Positions 1 through 6,758 of a stretch of 13,394 nucleotides of DNA are shown here, piece by piece. The notes under the pieces are model-generated. The model was not told the origin of the DNA. It did no database searches and saw only the letters and a program-made list of their open reading frames with translations. Origin of the DNA: Candidatus Pacearchaeota archaeon (GTDB taxonomy: Archaea > Nanobdellota > Nanobdellia > Pacearchaeales > GW2011-AR1); the NCBI GenBank assembly GCA_026395775.1, contig JAPLYA010000039.1, positions 1 through 13,394 of the forward strand, read 5' to 3'. A program made the translations under genes and the position numbers. Within the stretch, counting starts at the first letter, position 1. The number at the start of each line of letters is the position of its first letter.

Positions 1-1210
1 CTCTTACATAAAAACTATCGCCCTCTCTAAGAGAATTAAATTTTTTTGTAAATAATCCTCTTGACAAAACCCCAATAGTAAGAGGATCAGTATCCATAAT
101 AGAAAAGGGTTTTTCTTCGCCCCTAAAATCTCCTTCTTCATAAAGTCCTGCAAAAACAAATTGTCCTGGAAGAGCATCTAAGCTCGTAGTAGTCTGATAA
201 ATTTTAAAATCACAATCTCTCCCATCTATTTTTCTTATTCTTACAGGTATTCTGGTTATATTAACTCTAGGTAATAATTTTTCAGCATTACTTGTTCCCT
301 GCTCTACATCTCTAACAATTGTTGGAATAAATCTTGCTATTCCGTCATCATCCATGCCAGTCAAAACACTTCCTAAAGCTACAGCATTGGCACCATTTTC
401 AATATAATCCTTAATACCTCTAGAAAAATAAATTCCACCCATACCAATTATAAAAAAATCTTTTCCTGCAACCTCTCTAATTTCTCTCACTCTCTGCAGT
501 CCAATATCTTTTATTTCTTTTCCTGATTTTCCTCCTCTCTTATTCCACAACAAATGCTTTCCATTCTCGCCTAAGGGCTCACAAGGAACAGTATTAATTG
601 CAGCAGCACCATATGCTCCACTTTCTTTGGCTGCTAGCACACACTCTTTTGTAAAATCATAAGGAAGTTTAATAATAAAGGGTTTATTAGTTGCAGCGGC
701 TATTGTTTTGCCAAAAGAATAAATAACTTTTGGGTCTTGCCCTTGTGATATGCCCACTCTTTCTCCATGTGGACATCCACCATTCCATTCAATAATATCA
801 ACAACAGGAGCTAAAATTCTTACAATCTGTTCAAGCTTGCCCTCATTCTCTGCAAAAACAGATGAGATAATTATCCTATCTTTTGGAATTCCGGCTCTTT
901 CAATTTTTTCTCTTGTTTTTTCTGCTCCATCATTGATTAATTTTACAGCATTTACATAAGTCCCATCTCCAAGCTGCACAAAAGTTGGTTCTCTGCATCC
1001 AAATTCTAATCCTAAGGGATTGCTCTCCAACAAGGCCTCTGTTGGCATTACTCTCTCATTTAAGCCAGTGCTTTTTAGTGTAACCATTCCAAGCTCCTTA
1101 ATCCTGCACGCAAGCCTAGCTGCTGTAAAGGGGTCATTAAAAACAATTCCAGATGCATTTGTTACAGGCATAACTCTTTTTCCTGCAATCTCAATTTTTT
1201 CAATTTTCAT
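1..1210 (-). CDS. pyrD: Dihydroorotate dehydrogenase fused to a PyrK-like reductase domain (partial, 3' end outside window)
   Basis: Oxidises dihydroorotate to orotate (pyrimidine step 4) on FMN; the appended domain should pass electrons on. 403 codons are open to the window edge, with no stop. Residues 1-310 are a class-1 DHODH barrel: LKSTG near 45 (FMN lysine), NGGCPHGE at 143-150 with candidate catalytic base C146, GQDP at 157-160, INT near 205, and the FMN-phosphate motif IGMGGI at 255-260. Residues ~314-403 continue into a PyrK-like FAD-binding beta-barrel: PGQFVF at 348-353, KPFSI at 367-371 (compare RPxS in flavoprotein reductases), and SLREGD near 393-398. In most organisms PyrD-B and PyrK are separate subunits. 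The active-site loop (CPHGE..GQDP) resembles dihydropyrimidine dehydrogenase more than typical DHODH (SCPN); the pyr operon favours a DHODH role. Start ATG 1210 overlaps the pyrC stop as ATGA, with a weak AGGGG upstream. The fusion call is inference until the 3' part is read. Confidence 0.85.
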   Translation of the reverse strand, partial: MKIEKIEIAGKRVMPVTNASGIVFNDPFTAARLACRIKELGMVTLKSTGLNERVMPTEALLESNPLGLEFGCREPTFVQLGDGTYVNAVKLINDGAEKTREKIERAGIPKDRIIISSVFAENEGKLEQIVRILAPVVDIIEWNGGCPHGERVGISQGQDPKVIYSFGKTIAAATNKPFIIKLPYDFTKECVLAAKESGAYGAAAINTVPCEPLGENGKHLLWNKRGGKSGKEIKDIGLQRVREIREVAGKDFFIIGMGGIYFSRGIKDYIENGANAVALGSVLTGMDDDGIARFIPTIVRDVEQGTSNAEKLLPRVNITRIPVRIRKIDGRDCDFKIYQTTTSLDALPGQFVFAGLYEEGDFRGEEKPFSIMDTDPLTIGVLSRGLFTKKFNSLREGDSFYVR

Positions 1211-2295
1211 TTTCTTATACCCCTATAAACATCTACTTCATACTCATTATGCAAATCTAATCTCGGCTCTCTTCCAGATTCAGGAACTTTTATACCATAA
1301 ACTCTTTCTATATTTGCATGTGTTAAATTTCTTATTTGCTCTTCTGAAAACCCCTCTCCTCGTAAATAATTAACCCAATGTGGATAAAAAGGCGAGCCAG
1401 GGAATCCTGACATAAACATTGGATTCCCTTTTGCATCTAAAGCTTTTCCGGTTTTTTCGTCTATATCGTGAGAGGCATGATCACTTCCTGAAAAATCTAT
1501 TCTTTCTTCTTTCAGAGCTAAAAACATTTCTTTAGCCTCTTGCTCACTTCTTAATGGGGGATTTACTTTCTTTAAAATTCCGTCTTCCCAGCTCATCATC
1601 TCATCATACATCAAGCAGTGATGGGGAGTAACTTCAGCAGCAACTTTTATAATTCTATTTTTTCTCGCTTTATCAATCACATCTAAAGTCTTTGGAGTTG
1701 AAACATGAGAAACAACCATAGTCCCCTTAAATCTTAATTCCTCTGCATCAGCTATTAATTCGGCAGCAACACTGCTCTCAGAAATGCTTGGTCTGGAATA
1801 ACTATGAGTAATGGGATTTTTTGGATCCCACAATTCAGGCTTAAACAATAATTTATCCTCACAATGCCAAGATACAACGCCATCATAACTTTCACTGACT
1901 AAAGTTGCTAACATTGCTCTTCTATGCTCTCTCGTCTCCGCATAAACTCCTCCGCCAGAGTTAATTGTATAAGATTTAAATCCAACAACTCCATCGCAGT
2001 CTCCGAACGAAGGAAAAAATTCTCTATAAGTATTGACAGCTCTTTTAACTTGCTCTATATCAGAAGTCAAACCCATTTCAATGCCATAAAATATTTGAAT
2101 TCCTAAATCTCTTCGGGCATCCCTAGAATCTTTAAGTTTTCTAACAACATGTTTTCTTTCGGTAATTCCGGGAGCAGTGTTTGGTTTTATAATTATCCCA
2201 TCATCCCCCGCCAGAAATGCAATCCACATTGCATGCTTGGTAGTTTCTTTATATCTCTGTTCCCAATCTCGATCATGTACATGTGGGTCTATCAT
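1207..2295 (-). CDS. pyrC: Dihydroorotase (class I-like amidohydrolase)
   Basis: Interconverts N-carbamoyl-aspartate and dihydroorotate in the cytoplasm with a binuclear metal centre. Numbered from ATG 2295 (362 aa): DPHVH at 3-7 gives metal ligands H5 and H7; GFKSYT supplies the lysine likely carboxylated (K107); WHCED gives H144; SHVST gives H197; then EVTPHH (222-226) and KVNPPLR; and GSDHASH gives the catalytic aspartate D272. Every expected dihydroorotase landmark is present. The protein starts straight at the DPHVH strand, without the small beta-sandwich N-terminus of many amidohydrolases. A TTG at 2307 would add four residues; the ATG is preferred because MIDPHVH is a common beginning and neither start has a clear Shine-Dalgarno. 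The stop overlaps the next gene's start by ATGA, so the two are probably translationally coupled. It lies 37 nt after pyrF. Confidence 0.93.
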   Translation of the reverse strand: MIDPHVHDRDWEQRYKETTKHAMWIAFLAGDDGIIIKPNTAPGITERKHVVRKLKDSRDARRDLGIQIFYGIEMGLTSDIEQVKRAVNTYREFFPSFGDCDGVVGFKSYTINSGGGVYAETREHRRAMLATLVSESYDGVVSWHCEDKLLFKPELWDPKNPITHSYSRPSISESSVAAELIADAEELRFKGTMVVSHVSTPKTLDVIDKARKNRIIKVAAEVTPHHCLMYDEMMSWEDGILKKVNPPLRSEQEAKEMFLALKEERIDFSGSDHASHDIDEKTGKALDAKGNPMFMSGFPGSPFYPHWVNYLRGEGFSEEQIRNLTHANIERVYGIKVPESGREPRLDLHNEYEVDVYRGIRK

Positions 2296-2332
2296 TTTTA
2301 AAATCAAAGCTGAAAATGTTTTTTCATGCTGC

Positions 2333-3211
2333 CTATTTCAAGCCTCTTAGCATTTCCATATATTGCTTAGCAGTTTCAGCTTGTTCTTGTGGTGTCGAAT
2401 AAGCACCATTAGGAAACATCAACGCTCTGCCAACATTTGCAATAATATGTTTTATATCAAAAAATTTAGTAAGAACTGAAACTTCTCCTCTCTGTGCTCC
2501 AATTCCAGGAACGAGAACTAAACCATTTGGATAATATCTTCCAACATTTTTTACTTCTTCATCTTTTAAATGATTTTTAGCACTTGGTGCTCCAATTAAA
2601 ACCCCAGCCAATCCGAACATAGCAGCATCTCTTGCTAATTGGATATAACGCCTGACATGTGGGGCACCCTCAATTTCTTTTATATCTTCGGAAAAATATC
2701 CTTTTGTGTCTTTTGAAATATCTACCCACATGTTTTTTTCTCTTTTATATTCAGGATTGCTCATTAAACACATGCTAATCAATCCTATCCCTCTGTCTAT
2801 TCCTTGTTTTGCAGCTTCTTCCATATTTCCTGGAAACGGAGAAAGAGTTAAAGCATCTGCTCCCCTTACAGCACCATAAAATATTCCCGCATCATTTGTA
2901 GACCCAATATCCGGCTCTTTGCTGTCTTGAATTACAACCAATCCTTTATTATGCGCGCATTCAATTATTTTTTCTACAATTCCCAAATCACCTCTCCTCC
3001 CCCAATATCGCATATTTGGCTTAATACCGGCAGCATATGGTGCAACAGCCTCTACATATTTTAAAGCCCACTCTTCTTTATCCACTCCTGCAGGCAAGCC
3101 TTCTCCTTTCTCTGTTCTTCCCATAACATAATCTGCAGGATCTACTCCCGCACATAAGATAGATCCTTTTTTATCAACTGTTGATAACCATGCCTCTTTG
3201 AATTCTTTCAT
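2333..3211 (-). CDS. pyrF: Orotidine-5'-phosphate decarboxylase, type 2
   Basis: Decarboxylates OMP to UMP, the last de novo pyrimidine step. 292 aa from ATG 3211. CAGVDP at 20-25 and GIKPN at 62-66 bind substrate; the catalytic DxKxxD set is D96-S-K98-E-P-D101 in IQDSKEPDIGST; later DALTLSPFPG, the phosphate-gripper-like PGIGAQRGE, and NVGRAL near the C-terminus. Length and the DSKxPDIGST and PGIGAQ forms match the ~270-300 aa type-2 family known from bacteria, not the ~210-230 aa form usual in archaea. Start choice: ATG 3211 overlaps the pyrE TGA as ATGA and has a strong GGAGGGG six bases upstream, whereas the ATG at 3244 lies inside pyrE with no such site. The Shine-Dalgarno at an internal operon gene contrasts with the leaderless first genes in this window. 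Confidence 0.94.
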   Translation of the reverse strand: MKEFKEAWLSTVDKKGSILCAGVDPADYVMGRTEKGEGLPAGVDKEEWALKYVEAVAPYAAGIKPNMRYWGRRGDLGIVEKIIECAHNKGLVVIQDSKEPDIGSTNDAGIFYGAVRGADALTLSPFPGNMEEAAKQGIDRGIGLISMCLMSNPEYKREKNMWVDISKDTKGYFSEDIKEIEGAPHVRRYIQLARDAAMFGLAGVLIGAPSAKNHLKDEEVKNVGRYYPNGLVLVPGIGAQRGEVSVLTKFFDIKHIIANVGRALMFPNGAYSTPQEQAETAKQYMEMLRGLK

Positions 3212-4026
3212 ATAGCCCCTCCAACCCATCTTGCAACTCCGCAACCTATTTGAGTTTTCATTCTTTCAATAATTTCATCTTTGATATCTGGATAGCCAAC
3301 ATGCAATATTCTTTGTCCTTTTTCTCTGGTTTTTGCACTGCCAAGCAATGCAACAAGAGTTTCAAGTCCAGCGTCGCTTCTTAGCATCGCTTTCGCCCAT
3401 TCATCTTTGTTTTCCATTCTTTGGCATAAAGATTTGTAAACTTCAGGGCTTACTATTTTAATTTCTTGCAGATATTGCCATGCACCTTCATCAAGAGGGA
3501 TTATAGAATGAGATTTCAGCCCAAGTTTTTTCATAGCTTCTACTCCATCTTCTAATCTGTCAACATAAAAGAAAATATTATCTATCTTTCCTCCGGCACT
3601 TAGAATTGTAGGAACCCACATATCTCTTGGAGAAGAGCCTTCATTGTTTAAATCTGCAACATGAGCAACATTCATGCCTTTCATATTTGCACCTATTGTT
3701 TTACATTGTCCTGTTTCATCTTTCTTGTAAATCATCGTATATGGCAATCCTAAAATTTGTGCCACAGGACCGGAAAAACACCAGTCCCTGGATTCTCCAC
3801 CAGAAATTATTCCATTAAAATTACCGCCAAAACTTTCTCTAACTAAATCAGCCATATCCTGGCATGCCATTGCATATGCTTTTCCATCCTCCATAATTGC
3901 AGCACTTTGAACATAATATGGCCCTATTTCAGCAGAAGTATATGGAAAAAAAGTTCTTGTAAATTGAAAGCCAGTCTTAGTCTTTGCAAGTGCAGCAAGA
4001 TTTCTCTTCTTAATATCATCACCCAT
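3208..4026 (-). CDS. pyrE: Orotate phosphoribosyltransferase-like protein with C-terminal extension
   Basis: Probably joins orotate and PRPP to give OMP; first gene of the pyr operon. 272 aa, longer than the usual ~180-210. Visible: GIISGGESRDW at 72-82, where OPRTs bind the PRPP pyrophosphate backbone; GLPYTMIYKKDETGQ at 93-107, matching the OPRT lPf.y.RKe.K.yG segment; and the PRPP loop VAHVADLNNEGSS at 120-132. In that loop the usual DD..TtG is reduced to AD..NEG, so the PRPP motif is non-canonical; I recall divergent bacterial OPRT-like proteins with a similar HvADl..egSS loop, which I cannot check here. The C-terminal ~90 residues are helical-looking and unassigned. ATG 4026 is exactly 29 nt after the TATA box, implying a leaderless mRNA. 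Assignment rests on context plus these segments; a related phosphoribosyltransferase is the alternative. Confidence 0.8.
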   Translation of the reverse strand: MGDDIKKRNLAALAKTKTGFQFTRTFFPYTSAEIGPYYVQSAAIMEDGKAYAMACQDMADLVRESFGGNFNGIISGGESRDWCFSGPVAQILGLPYTMIYKKDETGQCKTIGANMKGMNVAHVADLNNEGSSPRDMWVPTILSAGGKIDNIFFYVDRLEDGVEAMKKLGLKSHSIIPLDEGAWQYLQEIKIVSPEVYKSLCQRMENKDEWAKAMLRSDAGLETLVALLGSAKTREKGQRILHVGYPDIKDEIIERMKTQIGCGVARWVGGAI

Positions 4027-4047
4027 AACTAGTTTTATAAAATAAAC

Positions 4048-4062
4048 TATATAAACTTTCTC
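4048..4062 (-). promoter_or_regulatory. BRE/TATA promoter of the pyr operon
   Basis: Minus strand reads GAGAAAGTTTATATA: purine-rich BRE then TATA octamer TTTATATA, first base 29 nt before the pyrE ATG. This places the transcription start at or next to the ATG. Confidence 0.7.
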
Positions 4063-4064
4063 TG

Positions 4065-4071
4065 AAAAAAA
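4065..4071 (-). terminator. T7 run between SpoIIM-family gene and pyr promoter
   Basis: Seven T on the minus strand, after the SpoIIM-family stop and just before the pyrE BRE. U-runs without hairpins are typical archaeal terminators. The separate promoter for pyrE supports a transcript boundary here. Confidence 0.4.
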
Positions 4072-4107
4072 TCATCGAGTTAGAGTAATAACATTTTAAA
4101 TCCCAAT

Positions 4108-4674
4108 TCAACTCAGCACAGCAATCAGCCCAGCTTCAATCACCCCAGCCACAAGCAGCAGAGGAATAATAACATAAACAAAAATCCTAAAGCCATTCTC
4201 AAAACTTTCTTTTAGGTATTTTTTCTTTTTCCCAAAAAAGATGAACATGCCAATTTTCAATCCTAAACTCAAGCTTAGAAATAAAGCAGGAATTTCAAAT
4301 ACCCCATGAGGCAGTATTTTAAGCAAAACAACAAATCCTTGTTTATCAGAAACAAGTTTAGCCACATATCCCAGAACATACCCATTAAAAAAGCAATAAA
4401 AAACAGGAATTAAAACTATAATTCCAAAAACCATTCCCAAAAAAGCTGTTTTCAGATTATTAGTAAAAATAAATACAAAAAGCTGGGAAAAATTCATTCC
4501 CTCTGTCTGTTTAGCCAAATCCTCAATCAGTTTTTTTATCTGCTCTTCAAGAATCCTGGGAAATATGAAGCCAAGAGCTATAGATATCAAGAAAAGAACA
4601 ATCACAAAATAAATATAATTTTTTATTTTTTTAATATAATCCCAAGATTTCGAGTAGTTTCCTTCTTTTTTCAT
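4108..4674 (-). CDS. SpoIIM (DUF95)-family integral membrane protein
   Basis: 188 aa membrane protein of the SpoIIM family. Hydrophobic helices lie at roughly 19-38, 76-104, 126-147 and 163-187. Family landmarks are NNL around 72-74 in a loop and ILPHGVFEIPALF at 120-132 with H123 and E127, followed by a GLKIG turn. In endospore formers SpoIIM belongs to the engulfment complex; archaeal members have no established role, so only membrane location is asserted. A TTG at 4695 would add seven residues, but it lies inside the TATA box (TTTTTATATTGG). The ATG at 4674 lies 27-28 nt after the TATA, as expected for a leaderless mRNA, and is chosen. It stands upstream of the pyr operon on the same strand but has its own promoter and a T-run after it. 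Confidence 0.85.
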   Translation of the reverse strand: MKKEGNYSKSWDYIKKIKNYIYFVIVLFLISIALGFIFPRILEEQIKKLIEDLAKQTEGMNFSQLFVFIFTNNLKTAFLGMVFGIIVLIPVFYCFFNGYVLGYVAKLVSDKQGFVVLLKILPHGVFEIPALFLSLSLGLKIGMFIFFGKKKKYLKESFENGFRIFVYVIIPLLLVAGVIEAGLIAVLS

Positions 4675-4691
4675 AAATAAACAAGCAAAAA

Positions 4692-4706
4692 CCAATATAA
4701 AAACCT
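4692..4706 (-). promoter_or_regulatory. TATA promoter of the SpoIIM-family gene
   Basis: Minus strand AGGTTTTTATATTGG; the octamer TTTATATT begins 27 nt before ATG 4674. This decides the start against the upstream TTG. Confidence 0.6.
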
Positions 4707-4960
4707 AATTAGAGGTAAAAATAAAACTCTTATTCGCCTCAAAGAAAATTGTGTTGGTTTAAAAAATTGTTGCTTCAATTAGCCAAACCAATGAATCAAT
4801 TAAAAAGTGTACAAAAGCGAAGCTTATTTATTACCAATAAAATCTATTTGAGAAGTAATAACTAACTTCGTTTTACAGTTAGGAAGGGGGTGTTCAAAAT
4901 TTAGGAAAACAATTAAAAAATGTATCAAAAATTCTACAACTTACCAATCAAAATATCAGC
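4707..4960. repeat. Gene-free spacer with diverged, oppositely oriented copies of the intergenic repeat
   Basis: No convincing gene lies between the SpoIIM-family promoter and the rhomboid 3' end. Positions 4724-4762 (AAACTCTTATTCGCC ... TGTTGGTTTAA) resemble the reverse complement of the start of the 120-bp repeat at 11448/11928. Positions 4785-4830 (AAACCAATGAATC ... TTATTTATTACCAAT) resemble the same repeat in forward orientation, so two partial copies stand head to head. Around 4887-4896 GGGGGTGTTC matches the reverse complement of GAACACCCCC at 11577. A 19-nt stretch at 4856-4874 recurs inverted at 7728-7746. Similarity is visible by eye but strongly decayed. Confidence 0.45.
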
Positions 4961-5013
4961 GAAATCTTCGAGCACCGAGAAGATTTCTCTAGAAATCCCG
5001 AGCCAGCCCGGGC
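4961..5013. other. Hairpin cluster at the rhomboid 3' end
   Basis: GAAATCTTC (4961-4969) and GAAGATTTC (4979-4987) form a perfect 9-bp stem with a 9-nt loop; GATTTC/GAAATC (4982-4997) offers an alternative 6-bp stem. It is followed by the GC-rich palindrome GCCCGGGC (5006-5013), striking in such an AT-rich spacer. It lies just past the rhomboid stop on the minus strand, so a 3'-end or processing element is plausible. Confidence 0.5.
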
Positions 5014-5023
5014 CGAGCTATAA

Positions 5024-5815
5024 TCATCTAATCATCTTTCTCAACATTTTTATCTTTTTTTTATACTTGGAAGCAAGATACCAGCCATATATCAACCCAA
5101 TAACTAATCCTCCAAGATGAGCTGAATTGCCGATAGGCAATTCAACAAAATAACCGATTATAGTAAGGGGAACAATTGCAATTATAGGAAGAATCCAGAG
5201 AGGCATCTCAACAGGCAAGGCTAACTTTCTAAAACCTGTGTTAAAAGAAAAAATAGCAAACAGCGATATTAAGAAGTATATATTGAGTACCAAGCTTAGT
5301 ATCTCTATTGTTCCAAAAATAGCTTCCACAATAGAAAGCAAAACAATTGCAATCAAAGGTCCTGCAATCAAATAAACCCTAGCCTTAGGAGTCAACACAG
5401 CCAACAGTCCCAGCAAGCCAAATATAGCTCCACTTGCCCCAACCCCATAGATTTCAGGATTACTCAAGCCAAGAATTCCAGCTAAAACAAAAAATATTCC
5501 TCCCAACAATCCCGATAACAAATAAAACCAGAAAAATCTCTTTCTGCCAATAATCTTCTCAATAAAATTTCCAATAAAAAATAAAGTAAACATATTAAAA
5601 AACAAATGGAAAAATCCCGCATGCATGAACATATGAGTTAGCAAGCTCCAAACATTCTTTCCTTGAATAATATCTTCTGGTTTTAGAGCAAAGTATCCAA
5701 CAAAACCAGGGAATATCAGAAAAAATATGAACGCAAGAATATTGAAAAAAATCAACCAGTAAGTTAAGCTTATATTCTTAAAAAAAGATTTTATAAGGGG
5801 TTTTGCCAGGCTCAT
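5024..5815 (-). CDS. Rhomboid-family intramembrane serine protease
   Basis: Cleaves transmembrane segments inside the lipid bilayer. 263 aa from ATG 5815, with about six or seven hydrophobic helices. Catalytic features are all present: HAGFFHLFFN (H65 ... N74) in the second helix, where His and Asn form the oxyanion region; GVGASGAIFGLLG with nucleophile S128; and NSAHLGGLVIGLIYG with catalytic H233. The short lysine-rich tail should be cytoplasmic. A GTG at 5836 would add seven residues, but it starts inside a hairpin; ATG 5815 is preferred. Unlike most genes here it has no TATA box 27-30 nt before either start, so it may be read from the TFE promoter through the hairpin spacer. Substrates cannot be inferred. 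Confidence 0.92.
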   Translation of the reverse strand: MSLAKPLIKSFFKNISLTYWLIFFNILAFIFFLIFPGFVGYFALKPEDIIQGKNVWSLLTHMFMHAGFFHLFFNMFTLFFIGNFIEKIIGRKRFFWFYLLSGLLGGIFFVLAGILGLSNPEIYGVGASGAIFGLLGLLAVLTPKARVYLIAGPLIAIVLLSIVEAIFGTIEILSLVLNIYFLISLFAIFSFNTGFRKLALPVEMPLWILPIIAIVPLTIIGYFVELPIGNSAHLGGLVIGLIYGWYLASKYKKKIKMLRKMIR

Positions 5816-5835
5816 CTTAAAATTCTCTGAAACCA

Positions 5836-5975
5836 CGAAAATGCAAATTTTCGGGGCCCAGAAAAGCTTGCGCTTTTCTTTGGTTTAATGACTCCAAGAA
5901 TTTTTAATTCTTGATAGTGTTCAGAAATGCGAACTTCTGTGAGCATTTCTGACAGGGAAAAATCTGCAGATTTTT
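5836..5975. other. Array of five successive hairpins between TFE and rhomboid genes
   Basis: Five non-overlapping perfect inverted repeats fill the spacer: CGAAAAT/ATTTTCG (5836-5853, loop 4); AGAAAAGC/GCTTTTCT (5860-5879, loop 4); CAAGAATT/AATTCTTG (5895-5913, loop 3); TCAGAAATGC/GCATTTCTGA (5921-5952, 10-bp stem, loop 12); and the 18-nt palindrome AAAAATCTGCAGATTTTT (5958-5975) touching the TFE stop codon. Stem sequences are not related to each other. The last, ending in T5 on the minus strand, resembles a terminator for TFE; the rest may be RNA-processing or attenuation structures. Confidence 0.65.
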
Positions 5976-6659
5976 TCATTTTTTCTTCTTTTTTCTAATT
6001 TTCTTGCTCTTGGGCTTTTTAACTTGTTTATTTTTTTTAGCCAGCATTTTATTTTTAGCCCTCTTATTTTGCCTATCCTTCTTTGTTTTCTTCTCGAGTT
6101 TTTTTCTAAGTTTCATTTGCTTTTTCCCTTTTTCTACTCTTATCTTGCCAAGTTCTTCGCTTAAACCAACCTTATACTTCTCAATTTTAGAAATCTCGTT
6201 CTTCAAGTCAGCTAAAATTTTCTCATCTTCATTTAAATGATAAACTTCTCCGCATTCCTGGCAAGTAAACTCATGCTGCAAGGCATTTTCTTCGCTAACC
6301 TCTCTCTTGCAAGTCTTGCAAACATAAAACCTTTTTGTTTCTCTGCTCTTTAATTGTTGTCTTAAATTCTCAACCTCTTTTTCAAGTCTTTTTTCCAAAA
6401 GTTCTAGGGCTTTTTCTGTATTCAAGGTCCAAAAATAAGTATACCAGCCCTTTCTTCTATCTTTTTTTCTCATAAAACTGACTAATCCAAAGTTGGAAAG
6501 CTTGTAAAAGATATTTCTAACTTGATTTATTGTTAATTTTAGCTTTTTTGCAACCAGGAATTCATTAACATCCTTCTTTCCAAAGAGCATTTTTACTATC
6601 TCTCCAGCTTGTTTCCCTGCTGTTTCTATAACAATATCATTAAGAAGTTTTATCTGCAT
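5976..6659 (-). CDS. tfe: Transcription factor E (TFE alpha) with basic tail
   Basis: Archaeal homologue of TFIIE alpha; helps open the promoter and stabilises the RNA polymerase clamp. 227 aa. The winged helix spans ~1-85, with the family strand WYTYFWTLN at 72-80. A helical linker (~83-108) follows, then a zinc ribbon with C114, C117, C133 and C136 (CKTC ... CQEC). After a short coiled segment (145-170) the last ~50 residues are almost entirely lysine and arginine (e.g. KKPKSKKIRKKKKK). Typical TFEs are about 170-190 aa and end soon after the ribbon, so this tail is extra and probably binds nucleic acid (inference). ATG 6659 is 29 nt after TATTTATT, itself preceded by a BRE-like CCGAAAGG. 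The gene is divergent from the coiled-coil pair, and the rhomboid gene lies downstream across the hairpin array. Confidence 0.93.
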   Translation of the reverse strand: MQIKLLNDIVIETAGKQAGEIVKMLFGKKDVNEFLVAKKLKLTINQVRNIFYKLSNFGLVSFMRKKDRRKGWYTYFWTLNTEKALELLEKRLEKEVENLRQQLKSRETKRFYVCKTCKREVSEENALQHEFTCQECGEVYHLNEDEKILADLKNEISKIEKYKVGLSEELGKIRVEKGKKQMKLRKKLEKKTKKDRQNKRAKNKMLAKKNKQVKKPKSKKIRKKKKK

Positions 6660-6680
6660 AAAGCTTCTAAAAAAAAGGGG

Positions 6681-6696
6681 AATAAATACCTTTCGG
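6681..6696 (-). promoter_or_regulatory. BRE/TATA promoter of tfe
   Basis: Minus strand CCGAAAGGTATTTATT; the octamer TATTTATT starts 29 nt before ATG 6659, giving a leaderless mRNA. Confidence 0.65.
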
Positions 6697-6721
6697 TTTT
6701 CTGATACTATTTTCTAGTTAA

Positions 6722-6738
6722 TACAAAGCTATAAATAT
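6722..6738 (+). promoter_or_regulatory. BRE/TATA promoter of the coiled-coil gene pair
   Basis: ACAAAGC then TATAAATA (6730-6737), first base 29 nt before ATG 6759. It lies back to back with the tfe promoter. Confidence 0.65.
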
Positions 6739-6758
6739 GCTTTTCCTTTTTAAATCTT

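Noticed and set aside
750..1373. Plus-strand open frames opposite the pyrD/pyrC genes
   Set aside because: They lie opposite well-conserved minus-strand genes with clear catalytic motifs and have no promoter or coherent protein features.
3212..3244. Upstream ATG for pyrF adding 11 residues
   Set aside because: It lies within pyrE, while ATG 3211 has both ATGA overlap and a strong GGAGGGG.
5816..5836. GTG start for the rhomboid protein
   Set aside because: It begins inside the first hairpin of the spacer array and has no Shine-Dalgarno or correctly spaced TATA; the ATG at 5815 is adequate for the family.
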